From Streptomyces spororaveus (GTDB lineage: Bacteria; Actinomycetota; Actinomycetes; Streptomycetales; Streptomycetaceae): a stretch of 64,000 nt of DNA. The translations under genes and the position numbers were made by a program. The stretch is from positions 6,214,001 through 6,278,000 of the forward strand of contig NZ_BNED01000005.1 in assembly GCF_016755875.1 (NCBI RefSeq), given 5' to 3'. Positions 60,022-64,000 of this stretch are shown here, piece by piece. The notes under the pieces were generated by a model. The model made no database searches. It saw only the letters and a program-made list of their open reading frames with translations, and was not told the DNA's origin. Position 1 is the first letter of the stretch; each line of letters opens with the position of its first letter.

Positions 60022-60082
60022 GGGGCACCCCCCCCGCCACGAGCGCGGCGCCCACGTCCACACCACCCCCTGAACACACACA

Positions 60083-60114
60083 GGGCCGGGACCCGCCGCC
60101 GCGGACCCCGGCCC
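60083..60114. terminator. Bidirectional terminator
   Basis: GGGCCGGG 60083-60090 pairs with CCCGGCCC 60107-60114, between convergent stops at 60021 and 60132. Confidence 0.7.
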
Positions 60115-60131
60115 CCTCGGGCGACCGGCGC

Positions 60132-61952
60132 CTAGAACACCGCGACCCCGGCCCGCGTCAGACGCCAGTCCACCGACGCGAACTGCGCCGGATCGACGGT
60201 CCCCTTCGCCTTCACCCACTGGATGATCGTGTTACGGATCTCGTCCGAGTTCGCCCACACCTGCTTGGCCTGCGGAACGTGCGGGAAGTTACCCCCACCC
60301 GAAGCCCGGTAGTTGTTGACCGCCAGCACGAACTGCGCCGCCGGATCCACCGGCTTCCCCTGGAACGACAACCCCGTGATCCGCGACCCCGCCGGCTGCG
60401 CGATGTCGATGTCGTACGCCAGCCCGTACACCGCGTCGTAGTTGTAGTCCGGGATGCTCTCCGCGTTCGTCAGCTTCGCCGGATCCACCGGAGCACCCGG
60501 AGCCGTCTGCACGAAGTACCGCGCCGAGTACTCCAGGTAGTCCTTCACCTGCGCACCCGTCAGCAGCCGCGCCTCCATCGTGTTCTCGAACGGATACAGA
60601 CCCGCCGCATCCCTGATCGTCACCTGACCGGCCGGAATCGCCGCGGTCCGCGAGAAGCACGACGCCTGCGACAGCACCGGCAGCGCCGCCCACTCCGAAC
60701 CGGCCAGCGCCCCCCTCACCGTCTCCGCCTGCACATGGCTGATCAGATCGATGATCGCGACGTCCTTGAACGCCCCCTCCGCCGACGACATCGCCTGCGT
60801 CGACGTACCGATCACCTGGTTCACATACGCCACGACCTTGCGGTGCTCGTCCGACAGCAACCGCGTGATCTTCTTGTCCTCCGCGACCGTGTTCGAGTTC
60901 AGCACCTTCGCCGCGACCTTCGCCACCGACCAGCGGCCCTTCTCCCACGTCAGCTCGAAGTCGAACAGCGTCAGCCGCTGCCCCCACTTCAGCGGCTCCG
61001 ACAGCACCACGTCCTTGCCGGTCGCCTTGTTCTTCACCCGGTACTCCGGGATCTCCGTGTGCGCGTGCCCCACCAGAATCGCGTCGATCCCCGGCACCTG
61101 CTCCGCCACCAGCGCCGCCGCGTTCTCGATGTACGGCAGCTGGTCACCGTACGAGGACGTACCGCTCGAACCGGAATGCGCCGACACGATCACCACGTCC
61201 GCGCCCATCGACCGCAGCTTCGGCACGTACTTCGCCGCCTGCTCCTCCAGCCCCGGGAACGTCATCTTCCCCTGCACGTTCGCCTTGTCCCAGATCGCGA
61301 TACCCGGGTTCGTCAGCCCCAGCACCGCCACCTTCACATCACGCCCGCACGGAGTCCGCAGACAGTGCATGCTGTACGGCGCGAACGCCGGCCGCAGCGT
61401 CTTCGCGTCCAGCGCGTTCGCCCCCAGCAGCGGGAAATCGCACTGCTCCTCGAACTTCCGCAGCACCGGTATGCCGTAATTGAACTCGTGGTTCCCCAGC
61501 GCCGCCGCGTCATAACCGATCGCGTTCATCGCCTGCGCCATCGGGTGCACCGGACCACGCCGCGCGGTGATCGGATCCACCTTCGCGTAGTAGTACGACA
61601 GCTGCGTGCCCTGGATCGTGTCACCCGCATCGATCAGCAGCGTGTTACGCCGCCCCTTCTCCGCCCGCACCTGCTCCACCAACGTGGAAATCTTCGCCAG
61701 ACCGACGTCGTTGTGCGCCTTGTCGTCGAACTCCTTGTCCGTGAAGTAGTCCCAGTTGAAGACATTGCCGTGCAAGTCGGTCGTACCCATCACCGTGAAC
61801 GCGTACGTCCGCGCACCGGACCCGGACCCGGACACCGGCCCCTTCGCATCCCGCGGAGCCGCCGCCGCCGGGGTGCTCGTGGCCCCCGCCAACGCCACGG
61901 CCGCACCCGTCGCAGCCGAAGTACCCAGGAAAGTCCTACGGTCGAACGCCAT
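60132..61952 (-). CDS. Tat-exported 5'-nucleotidase / 2',3'-cyclic phosphodiesterase family
   Basis: The product is 606 aa from ATG 61952 (GGGAGATGG upstream). A twin-arginine signal is at the N-terminus (DRRTFLGTSAATGAAVALAG). The metallophosphatase domain shows TTDLHGN, DAGDTIQG, GNHEFNYG, SAHSG and GHAHTE; the C-terminal 5'-nucleotidase domain (about 380-600) has FPHVPQAKQ and YRASGGG. It is predicted to be exported folded, with metals loaded, and to dephosphorylate extracellular nucleotides or cyclic nucleotides, giving salvageable nucleosides and phosphate. Confidence 0.93.
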   Translation of the reverse strand: MAFDRRTFLGTSAATGAAVALAGATSTPAAAAPRDAKGPVSGSGSGARTYAFTVMGTTDLHGNVFNWDYFTDKEFDDKAHNDVGLAKISTLVEQVRAEKGRRNTLLIDAGDTIQGTQLSYYYAKVDPITARRGPVHPMAQAMNAIGYDAAALGNHEFNYGIPVLRKFEEQCDFPLLGANALDAKTLRPAFAPYSMHCLRTPCGRDVKVAVLGLTNPGIAIWDKANVQGKMTFPGLEEQAAKYVPKLRSMGADVVIVSAHSGSSGTSSYGDQLPYIENAAALVAEQVPGIDAILVGHAHTEIPEYRVKNKATGKDVVLSEPLKWGQRLTLFDFELTWEKGRWSVAKVAAKVLNSNTVAEDKKITRLLSDEHRKVVAYVNQVIGTSTQAMSSAEGAFKDVAIIDLISHVQAETVRGALAGSEWAALPVLSQASCFSRTAAIPAGQVTIRDAAGLYPFENTMEARLLTGAQVKDYLEYSARYFVQTAPGAPVDPAKLTNAESIPDYNYDAVYGLAYDIDIAQPAGSRITGLSFQGKPVDPAAQFVLAVNNYRASGGGNFPHVPQAKQVWANSDEIRNTIIQWVKAKGTVDPAQFASVDWRLTRAGVAVF

Positions 61953-62079
61953 GCCATCTCCCTTTTGAGGCCTGAACAACGCGCGTAGATTCTGACCCAC
62001 CGGTAACAGGCCGCAACACCCCCGCCAGGTTTCGATCCGATGACCACACCCGAACGAGCGACAGTGCGACAGTGAAACC

Positions 62080-62781
62080 ATGACCCAGGACGCATCGCAC
62101 CAGCCCTACGGAACCCCCGAAGTACCCCGCGTAGCAGTCCGCGGCGAAGCCCGCCTCGAAGTCGACCCCGAGATCGCCCGCATCGGAATCACCGTCAGCG
62201 CCCGCGGCACCGACCGCCGCACCGCACTCGAAGACCTCACCCGCCGCAACAACACCGCACTCGACCTCATCAAGAGCTACGGCGACCCCGTCGAAAAACT
62301 CGAAACCGGCGCCTTCTCCATCACCCCCGAACTCACCCGCCACGGCCGCGCCGAACGCATCCGCGCCTACCACGGCCGCGTCCACATCACCGCCGAACTC
62401 AGCGACTTCACCACCCTCGGCGAACTCACCACCCGCCTCGCCGACCTCGAACTCACCCAGGTCGACGGCCCCTGGTGGGCTCTGCGCCCCACCTCACCCG
62501 CCCACGGCCAGGCCCGCCGCCAAGCCGTACTCGAAGCCGTCCAGCGCGCCCGCGAATACGCCGAAGCCCTCGGCGCCAACCTCGCCGCCCTCGTCGAACT
62601 CGCCGACCTCGGCGCCGAGAACGCCGCCCCCTTCACACCCGCCCCCGGCGCCGGAATGCGCACCATGGCCTTCAGCGCCACCGAAGACGCCGGCCCCCCG
62701 CCCCTCGACCTCGAACCCCAGCGCCAGACCGTCTACGCCCAGGTGAACGCCCGCTTCACCATGACCCCTCCACAACTCTGA
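62080..62781 (+). CDS. SIMPL-domain (DUF541) protein, second copy
   Basis: The product is 233 aa. [20 protein letters not shown] at the N-terminus, [20 protein letters not shown], and [20 protein letters not shown] match DUF541. It is more distant from the SIMPL protein at 39980, which it resembles only in the family core. No signal peptide. It is divergent from the 5'-nucleotidase gene. Role unknown. Confidence 0.87.
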   Translation: MTQDASHQPYGTPEVPRVAVRGEARLEVDPEIARIGITVSARGTDRRTALEDLTRRNNTALDLIKSYGDPVEKLETGAFSITPELTRHGRAERIRAYHGRVHITAELSDFTTLGELTTRLADLELTQVDGPWWALRPTSPAHGQARRQAVLEAVQRAREYAEALGANLAALVELADLGAENAAPFTPAPGAGMRTMAFSATEDAGPPPLDLEPQRQTVYAQVNARFTMTPPQL

Positions 62782-62803
62782 AGAACCCACGAAAGCCGCC
62801 CCC

Positions 62804-62827
62804 GGGGGTGCTCATCAGAGCACCCCC
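62804..62827 (+). terminator. Terminator between SIMPL gene and pyk
   Basis: GGGGGTGCTC 62804-62813 pairs perfectly with GAGCACCCCC 62818-62827 on an ATCA loop, 23 nt after the stop. Confidence 0.88.
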
Positions 62828-62845
62828 ATGCACATTCAACAGTTG

Positions 62846-62874
62846 TCAACAACCTTTTGCTCAACGGTTGTTGA
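62846..62874. promoter_or_regulatory. Dyad TCAACAACC-11 nt-GGTTGTTGA upstream of pyk
   Basis: Perfect 9-bp arms at 62846-62854 and 62866-62874. An extra GTTGT-like half lies just upstream (CAACAGTTGT, 62838-62847). This AT-richer block is 54 bases before the pyk start and is a likely operator/promoter for pyk. Confidence 0.6.
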
Positions 62875-62927
62875 TTGGACACCCGGAAGCGATTACCTAC
62901 CCACAGGTAGGGCAATACGCTCGCCTC

Positions 62928-64000
62928 ATGCGCCGAGCGAAAATCGTATGTACCCTGGGCCCCGCCACCGACTCATACGACCAGATCAAAGCACTGGTCG
63001 AAGCCGGAATGGACATCGCCCGCCTCAACCTCAGCCACGGCACCACCGCCGAACACGAGGAGCGCTACCAGCGCGTACGCAAGGCCTCCGACGAGACCGG
63101 CCGCAGCGTCGGCATCCTCGCCGACCTTCAAGGCCCGAAGATCCGACTCGGCCGCTTCCACGAAGGCCCCGTACTCCTTGAACGCGGCGACGAATTCACC
63201 ATCACCGTCGAAGACCACCAAGGCGACCGCCACACCTGCAGCACCACCTACAAAGGCCTCGCCACCGACGTCACCACCGGCGAACTCATCCTCGTCGACG
63301 ACGGCCGCGTCACCCTCGAAGTCACCACCGTCGACGGCCCCCGCGTCCACACCCGCGTCATCGAAGGCGGCATGGTCTCCGACCACAAAGGCCTCAACCT
63401 CCCCGGCGTAGCCGTCTCCGTCCCCGCCCTCTCCGAAAAAGACATCGAAGACCTCCGCTGGGCCCTGCGCACCGGCGCCGACGTCATCGCCCTCTCCTTC
63501 GTCCGCAGCGGCCGCGACATCGAAGACGTCCACCGCATCATGGACGAAGAAGGCCGACGCCTCCCCGTCATCGCCAAGGTCGAAAAGCCCCAAGCCGTCG
63601 AAAACATCGACGACATCGTCGCCGCCTTCGACGGCATCATGGTCGCCCGCGGCGACCTCGGCGTCGAAATGCCCCTCGAACAAGTCCCCATCGTCCAAAA
63701 GCGCGCCATCAAACTCGCCAAGCGCAACGCCAAACCCGTCATCGTCGCCACCCAAATGCTCGACTCGATGATCGACAACTCCCGCCCCACCCGCGCCGAA
63801 GCCAGCGACGTCGCCAACGCCATCATCGACGGCACCGACGCCGTCATGCTCTCCGGCGAAACCAGCGTCGGCAAATACCCCATCGAAACCGTCCGCACCA
63901 TGTCCCGCATCGTCGAAGCCGCCGAAGAAGACATCCTCGCCAAGGGCCTCCCCCCACTCACCGACCGCAACAAACCCCGCACCCAAGGCGGAGCCGTCGC
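62928..64000 (+). CDS. pyk: Pyruvate kinase, N-terminal 357 residues (3' end outside window)
   Basis: ATG 62928; the frame is open to the window end. Pyruvate kinase features: [45 protein letters not shown], the signature with the catalytic lysine ([15 protein letters not shown]), [17 protein letters not shown] and [15 protein letters not shown]. It converts PEP and ADP to pyruvate and ATP. About 120 C-terminal regulatory residues are outside. Codon usage (GAA, CAA, C-rich third positions) is as in pepN. Confidence 0.96.
   Translation, partial: MRRAKIVCTLGPATDSYDQIKALVEAGMDIARLNLSHGTTAEHEERYQRVRKASDETGRSVGILADLQGPKIRLGRFHEGPVLLERGDEFTITVEDHQGDRHTCSTTYKGLATDVTTGELILVDDGRVTLEVTTVDGPRVHTRVIEGGMVSDHKGLNLPGVAVSVPALSEKDIEDLRWALRTGADVIALSFVRSGRDIEDVHRIMDEEGRRLPVIAKVEKPQAVENIDDIVAAFDGIMVARGDLGVEMPLEQVPIVQKRAIKLAKRNAKPVIVATQMLDSMIDNSRPTRAEASDVANAIIDGTDAVMLSGETSVGKYPIETVRTMSRIVEAAEEDILAKGLPPLTDRNKPRTQGGAV

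Overview
The window is a very GC-rich actinobacterial chromosome segment. Strong C/G bias at third codon positions, GTG starts, 4-nt stop/start overlaps, an XRE/DUF397 pair, mycothiol-type DinB proteins, secreted trypsin and the order trpA - dsbA-like - lgt ... gltBD ... pyk all point to Streptomyces. The segment looks like core chromosome rather than a plasmid or phage; the only clear scar of mobile DNA is near 19.5-21.6 kb.

Layout. 0-2.5 kb: end of trpA, a membrane-anchored DsbA-like protein and lgt, each followed by a clear hairpin. 2.6-11 kb: a seven-gene minus-strand operon of four divergent ADP-ribosylglycohydrolase (ARH/DraG) paralogues, a PfkB/ribokinase, a CaiB/BaiF CoA-transferase and a CitE/HpcH lyase. 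Five of its six junctions are 4-nt ATGA/GTGA overlaps. 11.2-18.4 kb: a VIT1-type membrane protein and gltB-gltD. 18.4-21.6 kb: a patch bounded by two identical 40-bp hairpins. It holds an XRE/DUF5753-DUF397 pair and a GntR/UTRA gene split into two fragments by about 1.4 kb containing an IS481-type transposase remnant, a 36-bp tandem duplication and a quinone oxidoreductase gene. 21.6-34 kb: a secreted small protein, a YtrA-type GntR regulator with ABC transporter, a DUF1906 secreted protein, and regulators and small enzymes.

34-40 kb and 44-49.3 kb: the most informative part. By sequence and gene order these two blocks match the KstR2 regulon of mycobacteria and rhodococci, which degrades steroid rings C/D through the methylhexahydroindanedione propionate (HIP) pathway. 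Present are fadE31, a fadE32/33-like gene, ipdF, kstR2, fadA6, ipdC, ipdB, ipdA, echA20 and two SDRs like Rv3548c/Rv3549c. Both divergent promoters carry an AnCAAGnnCTTGnT-like operator. fadE30 is reduced to a 58-codon in-frame remnant joining its extreme N- and C-termini and keeping the ribosome-binding site and overlap used by ipdF. No fadD3 is in the window. The blocks are separated by a SIMPL protein, a cold-shock gene with a hairpin/T-tract leader, a DEAD-box helicase and a secreted tyrosine phosphatase.

49-64 kb: VOC protein, secreted HAD phosphatase, zinc metallopeptidase, trypsin, a small winged-helix/membrane pair, chorismate mutase, aminopeptidase N, a desAB-like decarboxylase/N-hydroxylase pair without desC or desD, a Tat-exported 5'-nucleotidase, a second SIMPL protein and the 5' part of pyk. 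No rRNA, tRNA, CRISPR array or prophage was found.
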